The position numbers were made by a program, and so were the translations under genes. The notes under the pieces are model-generated. The model was not told where the DNA came from. It saw only the letters and a program-made list of their open reading frames with translations, and searched no databases. Of a DNA stretch of 64,000 bases, positions 17,268-24,552 are shown in pieces (the stretch's first letter is position 1; every line of letters starts with the position of its first letter). The stretch is from JANWVO01 sp964458495 (GTDB taxonomy: Bacteria > Acidobacteriota > Terriglobia > Bryobacterales > Bryobacteraceae): the NCBI GenBank assembly GCA_964458495.1, contig CAYWJB010000002.1, forward strand, positions 248,001 through 312,000, given 5' to 3'.

Positions 17268-18305
17268 ATGAGTTCTCCTTCCGGAAATGGCGGGCGGCGG
17301 TTTCCTGCATGGTTCGGCCCGGCCCTGGCATATGCGGTCTCGCTCGGCTGCCTGTTGTGGGTCTATCACGACTTCGACTGGCGCACGGAACTGCCCAAGC
17401 TGAGGCAGATCCATCCGTTATGGCTCGTGCTGGCTGTCGCCGCCGACGTGCTCGTCTACGTCTCGCAGGGCTGGCGGTGGAACATCTTGCTGGCGCCCGT
17501 CCAGCGTTTGCCGCTGTGGCGCAGCGTGCAGGCGATCTACATTGGCCTGTTCGCGAACGAACTCCTTCCCCTGCGCAGCGGAGAGCTGATCCGCTGCTAT
17601 CTGGTCGCAGTGTGGAACCGCATCCCGTTCCCGCTGGTGCTCAGTTCGGCGCTGATCGAGCGCCTCATTGACGGCGCCTGGTTGATCTTCGGATTCGCCG
17701 CGGTCTCGCTCTTTGTGGACCTGCCGCAGGATCTTGTCGCGGGCGTGTGGATCCTTGCGGGTGTCGTCGGCGCCATTGGGGCGCTGCTGGTGTTTGCGGT
17801 CCTCAACCGGCGCTTTGCGCACCATGTGACGACGCGCCACCGCTGGTCGGAGGTGTTGCGCACGGCCGTGGAAGGGTTGCACGCCATGGGGCGGTCGCGG
17901 ACGTTTCCACTGGCTGTTGCCGCCAGCATCGTGTATCTGGCGTTGCAGGTGCTGCCGATTCACGCCATGCTGGAGGGCTACGGGCTGGATCTGCCGTGGG
18001 GCGCGGCGGCGGTGGTGCTGGTGGTGCTGCGCCTGGGCACTGTGCTGCCGTCAGCACCGGGCAACGTGGGGCTGTTCCACCTCTTCGCGTACCTGGGGCT
18101 GCACCGGGTGCTGGGCGTGGATGCGCAGACGGCGAAGTCGGTGGCGGGAGTCATGTTCTTCATCGTGACGGTGCCGCTGCTGGTCGCCGGGGCGGTGGCG
18201 CTGGCATTCACCGGCTCCGAGATCCGGGAGCTGTATCACCGCGCCCACCGCCATCACGCCGAGCACCGGCAAGGCGTGTCACAGCCGCGCGGATCCCTGC
18301 GATAG
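17268..18305 (+). CDS. lysylphosphatidylglycerol synthase transmembrane-type (UPF0104) flippase-like protein
   Basis: This protein of about 345 residues has seven or eight hydrophobic helices and the pattern of the LPG_synthase_TM family (UPF0104, MprF N-terminal half): a conserved SGE-L-R-Y-type motif appears as LRSGELIRCYLV near residue 110, and LPSAPGNVGLFH late in the chain. Such stand-alone membrane domains are thought to flip or handle lipids; the lipid is unknown. ATG 17268 is favoured over ATG 17253 because AAGAGGAA lies just upstream of it. It sits between birA and a Gfo/Idh gene on the same strand. Confidence 0.83.
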   Translation: MSSPSGNGGRRFPAWFGPALAYAVSLGCLLWVYHDFDWRTELPKLRQIHPLWLVLAVAADVLVYVSQGWRWNILLAPVQRLPLWRSVQAIYIGLFANELLPLRSGELIRCYLVAVWNRIPFPLVLSSALIERLIDGAWLIFGFAAVSLFVDLPQDLVAGVWILAGVVGAIGALLVFAVLNRRFAHHVTTRHRWSEVLRTAVEGLHAMGRSRTFPLAVAASIVYLALQVLPIHAMLEGYGLDLPWGAAAVVLVVLRLGTVLPSAPGNVGLFHLFAYLGLHRVLGVDAQTAKSVAGVMFFIVTVPLLVAGAVALAFTGSEIRELYHRAHRHHAEHRQGVSQPRGSLR

Positions 18306-18326
18306 AATTGCACCGCAGGGTTCCCT

Positions 18327-19478
18327 ATGCCGAGCAATCCAACCAATCCCCTCTCGCGGCGCGCCATGCTGTCCGCCGCAGGCGCTTTCACGATCGTGGC
18401 CCCGCAGGCCGTCCGCGGCACGCAGGCCAACTCGCAGGTGTCCATCGGCCTGATCGGCAGCGGCGGCCGCGGCACATACGACGCGCGCATCGCCCACAAC
18501 GACCCGCGCGGCCGGGTGACCGCGCTGTGCGACCTGTTCGACGACCGGATCGAGCAGGCCAGGACCGCCCTGAAGCTGGAACAGGTGGACGCTTACAAGG
18601 ACTACCAAAAGCTCCTTGCCAACCCGTCCATCGACGCCGTGATCATCGCCACGCCGCCCTACATGCACCCGGAGCAGTTTGAAGCAGCGGTCGCGGCGAA
18701 GAAGCACATCTACTGCGAAAAGCCGGCCGGCGTCGACATCGCCGGCTGCCAGCGGGTGATCCGCGCTGGGCGCAAGGCGGACCCGAAGAAGGTCATCTCG
18801 TTCGGGTTCCAGCAGCGCTACGGCCCGGTCTACCTGGAGGCTTGGAAACGCGTGAAGGAAGACGCCATCGGGCCGCTGGCCGCCGCGCGCGCCTACTGGA
18901 TCGGCGGCGATCCCTTCACGCGCCGCGATTACCCGGGGCTCGACCCGAAGATGGCCGAGGTGCGCAACTGGTTCTGCTATGCGAAATACTCGGGCGACAT
19001 CATCGTGGAGCAGGACTGCCACAATTTCGACGTGCTGCACTGGTTCCTCGAGGGGCTGCCCATCCGCGCCGTCGGCTACTCCACGCGCAAGGTGCGGCTC
19101 TCGATGGATATCGTCGACAACCTGACGCTGTCGTTCGAATGGCCGAACAACATGCTGGTCAACTATGAAGCCAACCAGCTGACCCCGCGCGGATTCTCGA
19201 AGGTGGGCGAAGAGTTCACCGGCACCAAGGGCACCATCACGGTCTCCCGCGGCGGCATGACGCATTTCAAGGGACAGAATGACAGCGAGCGCATCGACTC
19301 CAAGCGCGACATCACTTTCGAGGCGCTCGAGCAGTTCCTGAACCGGATTCTGACGGGCGACGTGGAGAACGTGGCCGAGCGTTCGGCGCTCTCGACGATG
19401 ATCGCGCTGCTTGGCCGCGAGGCCATGTACACGCGGAGGGAACAGACCTGGAAGGGACTCTTCGGGAACATCGCATGA
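18327..19478 (+). CDS. exported Gfo/Idh/MocA family oxidoreductase
   Basis: This 383-residue NAD(P)-dependent sugar-dehydrogenase-like protein begins with a Tat-type signal containing SRRAM followed by a hydrophobic stretch. The Rossmann motif GLIGSGGRG follows, then the conserved EKP motif (YCEKPAG) and the C-terminal beta-sheet domain. Many Acidobacteriota and Planctomycetota export such enzymes with bound cofactor. The substrate is likely a sugar or sugar derivative, but nothing here identifies it. The stop overlaps the start of the PIG-L gene in ATGA form, which indicates translational coupling. Confidence 0.88.
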   Translation: MPSNPTNPLSRRAMLSAAGAFTIVAPQAVRGTQANSQVSIGLIGSGGRGTYDARIAHNDPRGRVTALCDLFDDRIEQARTALKLEQVDAYKDYQKLLANPSIDAVIIATPPYMHPEQFEAAVAAKKHIYCEKPAGVDIAGCQRVIRAGRKADPKKVISFGFQQRYGPVYLEAWKRVKEDAIGPLAAARAYWIGGDPFTRRDYPGLDPKMAEVRNWFCYAKYSGDIIVEQDCHNFDVLHWFLEGLPIRAVGYSTRKVRLSMDIVDNLTLSFEWPNNMLVNYEANQLTPRGFSKVGEEFTGTKGTITVSRGGMTHFKGQNDSERIDSKRDITFEALEQFLNRILTGDVENVAERSALSTMIALLGREAMYTRREQTWKGLFGNIA

Positions 19479-20359
19479 AACGCACAGCCCCCCTGTTCGC
19501 TCTTGCCTGCGCCGGCGCCCTGCTGTTCGGGCAGGGCGCGGCACAGCCGGCACGGAAGCTCCGGATCATCGCCATCGGCGCGCATCCGGACGACTGCGAC
19601 ATCAAGTTCGGCGGCACGGCGGCCAAGTTCGCCCGAGCGGGTCACGCCGTGAAGTTCCTCTCCGTCACCAATGGCGATGCGGGACATCAGACGCTGGGCG
19701 GAGCGGCGCTGGCCAAGCGCCGCTTTCTGGAGACGCAGGAATCCGCCCGGCGCCTGGGGATCGCCGAGTACGAGGTGCTGGACAATCACGACGGCGAGCT
19801 GATGCCCACGCTCGAGGTGCGCCGGCAGATCATCCGCGCCATCCGCAAATGGCAGGCCGACATCGTGATCGGCCCTCGCACCAACGACTACCACCCGGAT
19901 CACCGCTACACGGGCGTGCTCATCCAGGATGCCGCCTACATGGTGGTGGTCCCGAACATCGTGTCCGACACGCCCGCGCTCGAGCGGAACCCCGTGTTCC
20001 TTTATTATCAGGACGGCTTCCAGAAGCCTGCGCCGTTCCGGCCGGACGTGGTGGTTCCGATCGACGACGTGTTCGACATCAAGGTCAGCGCGCTGGACGC
20101 CCATGTGTCGCAATTCTACGAATGGCTCCCGTGGGTGGACCGCCGGCTGGACCAGGTGCCGAAGGATCCAAAACAGCGCCGCGCCATGCTGGCGAAGATG
20201 CGCGTGCAGCCCATCAACGACCAGGTGCGGCAGGTGCTGGCGGAGGAACTGGGCGCGGAGGCGGCGGCGAAGGTGCAGCACGTGGAGTCGTTCGAGCTCT
20301 GCGAATACGGGCGGCGCCCGAAGCTCGACGAGCTCCGCGCCATGTTTCCGCTGAAGTGA
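19475..20359 (+). CDS. exported PIG-L family deacetylase
   Basis: This 294-residue protein has a signal peptide (about residues 1-25) and the LmbE/PIG-L metal-binding motif AHPDD near residue 37, with a later HPDHR segment likely supplying the third zinc ligand. The family removes N-acetyl groups from GlcNAc-type sugars. Because the protein appears exported, a role in cytoplasmic bacillithiol-like thiol synthesis is unlikely. It overlaps the Gfo/Idh gene upstream (ATGA) and selA downstream (GTGA). Confidence 0.87.
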   Translation: MKRTAPLFALACAGALLFGQGAAQPARKLRIIAIGAHPDDCDIKFGGTAAKFARAGHAVKFLSVTNGDAGHQTLGGAALAKRRFLETQESARRLGIAEYEVLDNHDGELMPTLEVRRQIIRAIRKWQADIVIGPRTNDYHPDHRYTGVLIQDAAYMVVVPNIVSDTPALERNPVFLYYQDGFQKPAPFRPDVVVPIDDVFDIKVSALDAHVSQFYEWLPWVDRRLDQVPKDPKQRRAMLAKMRVQPINDQVRQVLAEELGAEAAAKVQHVESFELCEYGRRPKLDELRAMFPLK

Positions 20360-21678
20360 CGCGCCAGGACCAGCTGCGTGCATTGCCGGGCGTGGACGAA
20401 CTCGCCCGTTCGGTGCAATTGCCATTGCCGCATACGCTGGTGGTGGCCGAAGCGCGTGCGCTGCTGGACGGATGCCGCGACCTGATCCGGCGCGGCGAGA
20501 CGCTGGCCGAGGATCCGCGCACGGCGCTGGAACGGCGCCTGAAGGCGCTGCTCGAGCCATCGCTGCGCCGTGTGATCAACGCGACGGGCGTGATCCTGCA
20601 CACGAACCTCGGCCGTGCGCCGCTCCCCGATTTCCCTGCCCCTTCAGGCTATTCGAATCTCGAATACGATCTGGAAACCGGGCGGCGCGGCAAGCGCGAC
20701 GTGCATGCCGCAGCGCTGTTGGAGCGGCTGCTGGGCGCGCCGGGGATCGTGGTGAACAACAACGCCGCGGCGGTATTTCTGGCGCTGCATGAGCTGGCTT
20801 CCGGCGGCGAGGTGATTGTCAGCCGCGGCGAGCTGATCGAGATCGGCGACGGGTTCCGCATTCCGGAGATCATGGCGCGCAGCGGCGCACGGCTGGTGGA
20901 GGTCGGCACGACGAACCGTACGCGGATCGACGACTACCGGCACGCGATCACCCCCGACACGCGGCTGCTGCTGCGCGTGCATCCATCGAACTTCGTCATT
21001 CAGGGCTTCACGGGCCGCCCATCGATCGAGGAGCTGTGCCTGCTGGGCAGGGAGCGCGGCATCCCGGTCTATGAGGACCTGGGCAGCGGCTGCCTCGCCG
21101 ATCTCTCGCCATACGGGGTTCACGAGCCGCTGCCGCAAGTGAGCCTGCGCGCGGGCGCCAGCCTCGTGTCGTTTTCCGGGGACAAGCTGCTGGGCGGTCC
21201 ACAAGCGGGGATTCTCTCGGGCAAGCACGAGATTGTCCAGCGGCTGCGGCGCAATCCGATGTTCCGCGCGCTGCGCGTGGACAAGCTGATCTATGCGGCT
21301 CTGGAATCGGCGCTGCGGCTGACGCTGCTCGAGAAGTGGGACGAGTTGCCCGTGCTGCGGATGATCCGCCTGACGCCGGACGAGATCGCGGCGCGCGCAC
21401 GGGCGCTCGCCGGAGAAATCAATGCCGCGGGCGCGCTGCACGCAGAGATTCTGCACGGAGAGTCCTTGCTGGGCGGCGGATCCACGCCGGGGCAGGCGCT
21501 GCCGACCTGCCTGCTGGCCGTCACGCCCGGCGCCGCGCAGCTCGAGCGCAGGCTCCGCATGCACCAGCCACCCATCATTGCGCGGATCGATGAAGACAGG
21601 CTGCTGCTCGATCTGCGCACGGTCGATCCGGCCGATGACGCCGTGCTTCTGGCGGCGCTCAGCAGCGCCATGGCGTAA
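20356..21678 (+). CDS. selA: L-seryl-tRNA(Sec) selenium transferase
   Basis: This 440-residue PLP enzyme converts seryl-tRNA(Sec) to selenocysteyl-tRNA(Sec) with selenophosphate. The N-terminal tRNA-binding domain (RALPGVDEL onward) and the fold-type I core are present; the PLP lysine should be Lys277 in SFSGDKLLGG. The length is close to that of E. coli SelA. The GTG start at 20356 overlaps the PIG-L stop. The usual partners selB, selC and selD are not in the window. Its presence implies that the genome encodes selenoproteins, which cannot be tested here. Confidence 0.9.
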   Translation: MTRQDQLRALPGVDELARSVQLPLPHTLVVAEARALLDGCRDLIRRGETLAEDPRTALERRLKALLEPSLRRVINATGVILHTNLGRAPLPDFPAPSGYSNLEYDLETGRRGKRDVHAAALLERLLGAPGIVVNNNAAAVFLALHELASGGEVIVSRGELIEIGDGFRIPEIMARSGARLVEVGTTNRTRIDDYRHAITPDTRLLLRVHPSNFVIQGFTGRPSIEELCLLGRERGIPVYEDLGSGCLADLSPYGVHEPLPQVSLRAGASLVSFSGDKLLGGPQAGILSGKHEIVQRLRRNPMFRALRVDKLIYAALESALRLTLLEKWDELPVLRMIRLTPDEIAARARALAGEINAAGALHAEILHGESLLGGGSTPGQALPTCLLAVTPGAAQLERRLRMHQPPIIARIDEDRLLLDLRTVDPADDAVLLAALSSAMA

Positions 21679-21689
21679 CCACCCGCCGG

Positions 21690-22124
21690 CTACTGGTTCA
21701 CGTACGAGAGCAGGCGCTCGTGGACCGCTTTGGCGCGCTGGTTGTCCCAGCAGGCGACGAAGACCGTGTCGTCGCCCGCCACCGTGCCGGCAATCTCCGG
21801 CCAGTCTTCCTGGTCGAGTGCAACGGCGAGCGAATTGGCGCTGCCGGTGGACGTCTTGAGAACCACGAGGTGCTGCGCGAGGCGGACATCGAGCAGGTAC
21901 TCTGCCATGACCTGGGCGAGGCTGGGGCCGGTGGGGTCCGGGAGGATCTCGCGGTAGCCGTCGGCGGTCTTGACGATGCCCATCTCGCGGAGGTCGCGCG
22001 ACAGCGTCACCTGCGTGACTTCAATGCCCTGAGCCCGCAGCTCCTGGGCGAGTTCCTCCTGCGTGTTGATCCGCTTGGAGCGGATGAGTTTCAGGATCTG
22101 TCCCTGGCGGTAGTTCTTGGTCAT
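21690..22124 (-). CDS. argR: arginine repressor
   Basis: This 144-residue protein represses arginine genes when arginine is bound. An N-terminal winged helix-turn-helix (about residues 5-65) contains the typical VTLSRDLREMG recognition segment, and the C-terminal hexamerisation/arginine-binding domain contains GDDTVF. ATG 22124 overlaps the argH stop in an ATGA arrangement. It is the last gene of argF-argH-argR, so it would be under its own control through the ARG boxes at 24490-24526. Confidence 0.95.
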   Translation of the reverse strand: MTKNYRQGQILKLIRSKRINTQEELAQELRAQGIEVTQVTLSRDLREMGIVKTADGYREILPDPTGPSLAQVMAEYLLDVRLAQHLVVLKTSTGSANSLAVALDQEDWPEIAGTVAGDDTVFVACWDNQRAKAVHERLLSYVNQ

Positions 22125-23482
22125 GAGATCGACTCCAGGCGGTGCCGGGCTTCCGCGAGCGCGCCTTCGACGGTTTGCGGGGCGGCGCCGCCGGGAGCGC
22201 GGCGCGTGGCCAGCCCTCTTTCAGGATCGAGCAGTTCGGCCATTTCGGGCAAGAAGCGCGGGTCGAAGGCGTGAAGCTCGTCCGCCGTCCAGTCCTTCGG
22301 TTGCCGCCCGGCGCGCAAGCTCTCCAGCACGAGACGGCCCACCAGCTGATGAGCGTCGTGGAAGGGCACGCCGGAGCGCGCGAGTGCTTCGGCCAGATCC
22401 GTCGCCACCAGCCAGCCCTCGGCGGCGGCGCGCCGCGCGGCTTCAGGGCGGAGCCTGGCAGTTTCCACTACGGTGCGCGCCATTTCCAGAGAGGATTCGG
22501 TCTGGTCCGCGGCCTCGAAGAGCGGCTCCTTGTCCTCCTGCATGTCCCGATTGTAGGTGAGCGGGAGGCCCTTCATCGTCACGAAGAGTGACGTAAAACA
22601 GGCAAAAATACGGCCGCATTTTCCGCGGATGAGCTCCAGAGAATCCGGATTTTTCTTCTGGGGCATCAGCGAGGACCCGCTGGTCACGCCGTCGGAGAGC
22701 TCCAGCCAGCCGAACTCTTCCGACGAATACAGGATCCAGTCTTCGGCCAGGCGTGACAGGTGAAGGGCGAGGATGGAGGCGGCGGAAAGGAAGTCCAGCG
22801 CCCAGTCGCGGTCCGCGCTGACGTCCATGGAATTGGCGGTGATGCCGTCGAAACCGAGATCGCGCGCGAGAGCCTGCCGGTCGATGGAGAAGCCGCATCC
22901 TGCCAGGGCGCCCGATCCCAGGGGCATCAGATTGACACGAGCGCGCGCTTGCAGGAGCCGCTCGTAATCGCGCCAGAACATTTCGAAGTAGGCGAGCAGA
23001 TAATGCGCCCACGTCACGGGCTGGGCGCGGCGCATATGCGTGTAGCCGGGAATCAGCGTGCCCGAGTGCCCCTCGGCGGCTTCGAGCAGAGCGCCCATCA
23101 GCGCGCGCAAGGCGGACGAGCAGCGGTCCACTGTGCCCCGCAGCCACAGGCGCGTGTCCAGGGACACCTGCTCGTTGCGGGAGCGCCCGGTGTGAATCTT
23201 CGACGCCAGCTCGCCGGTCTTTTCCTTCAGCACACGAATGACGTAGGTGTGCACGTCCTCATCGGGCGCGTCCGGCGGAGGCGGCGGGACCTCGGCCAGC
23301 GCCCGGCACAGCCTCTCCGCCTCCTCCGGTTGCAGGATGCCGGCGCGCGCCAGCGCGCGGGCCCACGCCTGCGAGCCGAGAATGTCCGCCTCGAACAGCC
23401 GCCGGTCGAAATGCAGCGACCAGGAGAAGCGCTGGAAGACCTCGGACGGGCCCTCCTCGAATCGTCCGCCCCAGAGTTTCAC
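22121..23482 (-). CDS. argH: argininosuccinate lyase
   Basis: This 453-residue enzyme splits argininosuccinate into arginine and fumarate, the last step of arginine synthesis. The fumarase/aspartase superfamily signature GSSLMPQKKNPD is intact near residue 277, and TGRSRNEQV and the HTHMRRAQP-like segment (in GYTHMRRAQP) are also present. The length is normal. It lies 23 bases behind argF and overlaps argR by four bases. Confidence 0.97.
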   Translation of the reverse strand: MKLWGGRFEEGPSEVFQRFSWSLHFDRRLFEADILGSQAWARALARAGILQPEEAERLCRALAEVPPPPPDAPDEDVHTYVIRVLKEKTGELASKIHTGRSRNEQVSLDTRLWLRGTVDRCSSALRALMGALLEAAEGHSGTLIPGYTHMRRAQPVTWAHYLLAYFEMFWRDYERLLQARARVNLMPLGSGALAGCGFSIDRQALARDLGFDGITANSMDVSADRDWALDFLSAASILALHLSRLAEDWILYSSEEFGWLELSDGVTSGSSLMPQKKNPDSLELIRGKCGRIFACFTSLFVTMKGLPLTYNRDMQEDKEPLFEAADQTESSLEMARTVVETARLRPEAARRAAAEGWLVATDLAEALARSGVPFHDAHQLVGRLVLESLRAGRQPKDWTADELHAFDPRFLPEMAELLDPERGLATRRAPGGAAPQTVEGALAEARHRLESIS

Positions 23483-23505
23483 GCCGCGTCAGCCTCCTTG
23501 AACCC

Positions 23506-24471
23506 TCAGTGCGCCGGACCGTCGAGCAGCATCAGCAAGAGCGCCTTTTGCGCGTGCAGGCGGTTCTCCGCCTGCTCAAACACCAGCGAGACAGGCGACT
23601 CGATGACGTCCGTGGTGACCTCCTCTTCGCGATGCGCGGGGAGGCAGTGCATAAAGAAGGCTCCGGGCAGCGCCAGCGCCATCAGCTCCCGGTTCACCTG
23701 GTAGGCGGCGAAGGCGCGGGCGCGCTCGGCGGCTTCGTGCTCGAATCCCATGGACGCCCAGACGTCGGTGTAGACCGCGCCGGCGCCGCGCAAGCCTTCC
23801 TCCACGTTGTTCGCGACTTCGATCAGTGCGCCCGTTTCGACGGCAAATTCCCTCGCCTTCTCCACGATGCCGGGATCCGGCTCGTAGCCGAAAGGCGTGA
23901 TGCATACGAAATCCAGGCCGAGCCGCGCGGCGTCGAGCATCAGCGAATGGGCCACGTTGTTGCCGTCGCCGACAAACGCGAGCTTGTGCCCGCGCCATTC
24001 GCCCCACTGTTCCTTCAGCGTGAGCATGTCAGCGAGCGCCTGGCAGGGATGAAAACGGTCCGACAGCGCGTTGACTACAGGGATGCGCGCGTGGCGTGCC
24101 AAGGCATCCACCGTCTCCTGCGAAAACGTGCGGGCGACGATAAGATCCGTCCAGCGCTCGAGGTTCCGGGCGACGTCCTCGACCGGCTCGCGCCCGCCGA
24201 TGGGCCCCGTGGTCAGAAGCGCGTCGCCGCCCAGTTGCTTGGCGGCAACCTCGAATGTCATGCGCGTGCGCAGCGACGGCTTTTCAAACAGCAGGCTGAG
24301 AATGCGCCCGCGCAAAGCCAGCCGGAACCTTGCCGGCTGGCGCTTGACCTGCGCAGCCAGATCCAGAAGCGTGCGCAGTTCAGCCGCAGTGAGGTCAAGG
24401 TCCGACGCCAGGTCTCCAGCCCGGATGCGGGGGAATGGAGATGTGGGCGGTTCGGTCATGGTCTCAGGCAA
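23506..24471 (-). CDS. argF: ornithine carbamoyltransferase
   Basis: This enzyme of about 321 residues makes citrulline from ornithine and carbamoyl phosphate. The carbamoyl-phosphate loop is SLRTRMTFE (SxRTR form), HPCQALAD follows, and the ornithine-binding WASMG and HCLPAHR motifs are intact, which argues for ornithine rather than acetyl- or succinyl-ornithine. The TTG at 24471 is well spaced from GAGGGAG; the in-frame ATG at 24459 is 17 bases from that site. It is the first gene of argF-argH-argR and is preceded by ARG-box palindromes. Confidence 0.94.
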   Translation of the reverse strand: MPETMTEPPTSPFPRIRAGDLASDLDLTAAELRTLLDLAAQVKRQPARFRLALRGRILSLLFEKPSLRTRMTFEVAAKQLGGDALLTTGPIGGREPVEDVARNLERWTDLIVARTFSQETVDALARHARIPVVNALSDRFHPCQALADMLTLKEQWGEWRGHKLAFVGDGNNVAHSLMLDAARLGLDFVCITPFGYEPDPGIVEKAREFAVETGALIEVANNVEEGLRGAGAVYTDVWASMGFEHEAAERARAFAAYQVNRELMALALPGAFFMHCLPAHREEEVTTDVIESPVSLVFEQAENRLHAQKALLLMLLDGPAH

Positions 24472-24489
24472 GGGCGCTCCCTCAACTGT

Positions 24490-24526
24490 TTTGAATAACT
24501 ATTCATCCAAGTGTATAATTACACAT
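24490..24526 (-). promoter_or_regulatory. tandem ARG boxes (ArgR operator) at the argF promoter
   Basis: TGAATAACTATTCA at 24492-24505 has perfect 6-base arms and fits the E. coli ARG-box core TGAAT-N4-ATTCA exactly. A second, weaker palindrome GTGTATAATTACAC at 24511-24524 follows; aligned as TGTATAATTACACA its centre is 20 bases from the first, close to the roughly two-turn spacing of E. coli ARG-box pairs. Read toward argF, TATACA (24517-24512) is a possible -10 element, so ArgR binding would cover the promoter. The strong box ends 18 bases before the argF start codon. Confidence 0.75.
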
Positions 24527-24552
24527 CCACGGTCCCAAGAGCAACCCGCGGG

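Noticed and set aside
20356..21678. A selenoprotein gene near selA with an in-frame TGA
   Set aside because: No neighbouring frame shows a domain broken by TGA and resumed afterwards.
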